DNA of 14,861 bases, from positions 1 to 14,861 of the forward strand of contig URTQ01000015.1 of NCBI GenBank assembly GCA_900550855.1, read 5' to 3'. This DNA is from an uncultured Eubacteriales bacterium (GTDB taxonomy: Bacteria; Bacillota; Clostridia; Christensenellales; CAG-917). Both the position numbers and the translations under genes were made by a program. The notes beneath the pieces are model-generated. The model had not been told where the DNA came from. It searched no databases and saw only the letters and a program-made list of their open reading frames with translations. The number at the start of each line of letters is the position of its first letter. Within the stretch, counting starts at the first letter, position 1. Shown one piece after another: positions 14,127-14,861 of this stretch.

Positions 14127-14861
14127 TGTTCGTTGCCCCCTAATGCTTTTTTCTCGCGCAACATAGATTCTGCGTCCATATTTTGCGAACCCATAATCTG
14201 ATAATCCTTTTTGCCGTCCATTTTCTTTTCGACGAGGCGCAAGATTCTGGTTATGGTGAAGGTGAGTATGAAGTATATCGCCGCAACCACGAGATATGTT
14301 TCAAATATCGCATAAGTTGCAGATTGTATTTTTGTTGCGTAAAAATATAATTCTGTGAATCCAATCACGTTCAGCACCGACGTATCCTTGACGTTGATGA
14401 CAAATTCGTTTGCAACGCTCGGCATAATGTTGCGAAGCACTTGCGGCAAAACGACGTTCCACATCGTTTGCGAATGCGTCATACCGATTGCCTGTGCGCC
14501 TTCGAATTGTCCTTTATCGATTGATATAATGCCGCCTCTGACGATTTCCGCCATATACGCGCCCGTGTTTATGGAAACGATTATAAGTCCCGAAACGGTA
14601 ACGTCAAGAGTTGCACCGTTGTTGATTAGTGCAAAGCCCCAGAATATAACCATTGCCTGTACCATCATAGGCGTGCCGCGGAACACTTCGATGTACGCCG
14701 ACAAAATCACGTCGCCGATTTTTTTGAGCACGGCAAGCACTTTGTTTTTAGGCGCGTCGAGAGTGCGATACATACCAATCAAAAGACCTATAAATAAGCC
14801 TGCAACCGTGCCGACGATAGCAACCAAAATGGTGAAGCCCACGCCTTTTAATATGGTGAGG
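14123..14861 (-). CDS. Polar amino acid ABC importer permease (GlnP-type), 5' end outside window
   Basis: This is the membrane permease of the importer (BPD_transp_1 fold, His/Glu/Gln/Arg/opine subfamily). The coupling EAA loop is clear: YMAEIVRGGIISIDKGQFEG, continuing AQAIGMTHSQ. Hydrophobic segments and the FRGTPMMVQ motif match the family. The reading frame stays open through the window end (LTILKGVGFT before the possible GTG at 14842), and the ILKG-GFTI sequence is typical of the interior N-terminal part, so the true start lies beyond 14861. The last ~35 residues are a hydrophilic tail. It overlaps the ATPase gene by 4 bp. The substrate-binding protein is probably upstream, outside the window. 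Confidence 0.92.
   Translation of the reverse strand, partial: LTILKGVGFTILVAIVGTVAGLFIGLLIGMYRTLDAPKNKVLAVLKKIGDVILSAYIEVFRGTPMMVQAMVIFWGFALINNGATLDVTVSGLIIVSINTGAYMAEIVRGGIISIDKGQFEGAQAIGMTHSQTMWNVVLPQVLRNIMPSVANEFVINVKDTSVLNVIGFTELYFYATKIQSATYAIFETYLVVAAIYFILTFTITRILRLVEKKMDGKKDYQIMGSQNMDAESMLREKKALGGNEQ

Overview
This window looks like chromosomal DNA from a Gram-positive bacterium of the Bacillota, probably an uncultured gut-type member of the Clostridia. The basis is purine-rich Shine-Dalgarno sites ahead of nearly every gene, sigma-A style promoters (for example TTGACA-17 bp-TACAAT), A/T-flanked terminators that can work in both directions, two lipoprotein signal peptides, and surface proteins with bacterial Ig-like (Big_2) domains. 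The finer taxonomy is inference. I see no tRNA, rRNA, CRISPR array, transposase or phage gene.

Layout. (1) 40-1353, minus strand: a CPA2-type cation/proton antiporter with its own promoter (1460-1488). (2) 1354-1674: a divergent intergenic region with a near-consensus plus-strand promoter (1565-1593) and a long alternating purine-pyrimidine tract. (3) 1675-10834, plus strand: a small membrane protein of unknown function, then a tightly packed four-gene run: an ABC ATPase, an ABC-2 type permease, and two large tandem paralogous exported proteins of 974 and 1037 residues. Both large proteins have the same N-terminal hydrophobic segment, Big_2 Ig-like domains and a probable right-handed beta-helix. 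A bidirectional terminator (10916-10948) closes the run. (4) 10995-12975, minus strand: two separately transcribed lipoprotein enzymes, a GH16-family glycoside hydrolase and a CE1/esterase-D-like esterase, each with its own promoter and terminator. (5) 13218-14861, minus strand: a polar amino acid ABC importer, with an ATPase that has an unusual acidic N-terminal extension and a permease cut by the window end.

How the genes may work together. The strongest candidate for an undescribed system is the ABC exporter plus tandem surface-protein operon at 2224-10834, possibly with the small membrane gene at 1675. The two large proteins share their N-terminal 15 residues exactly although 9 of 14 of those codons (after the start) differ at synonymous sites. 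The segment is therefore held by selection, and a dedicated partner such as the neighbouring ABC transporter may recognise it. The beta-helix folds suggest binding or processing of an extracellular polymer. The adjacent GH16 hydrolase and esterase lipoproteins fit a theme of cell-surface glycan handling, but nothing shows co-regulation with the ABC operon. The amino acid importer and the antiporter appear to be unrelated housekeeping neighbours.
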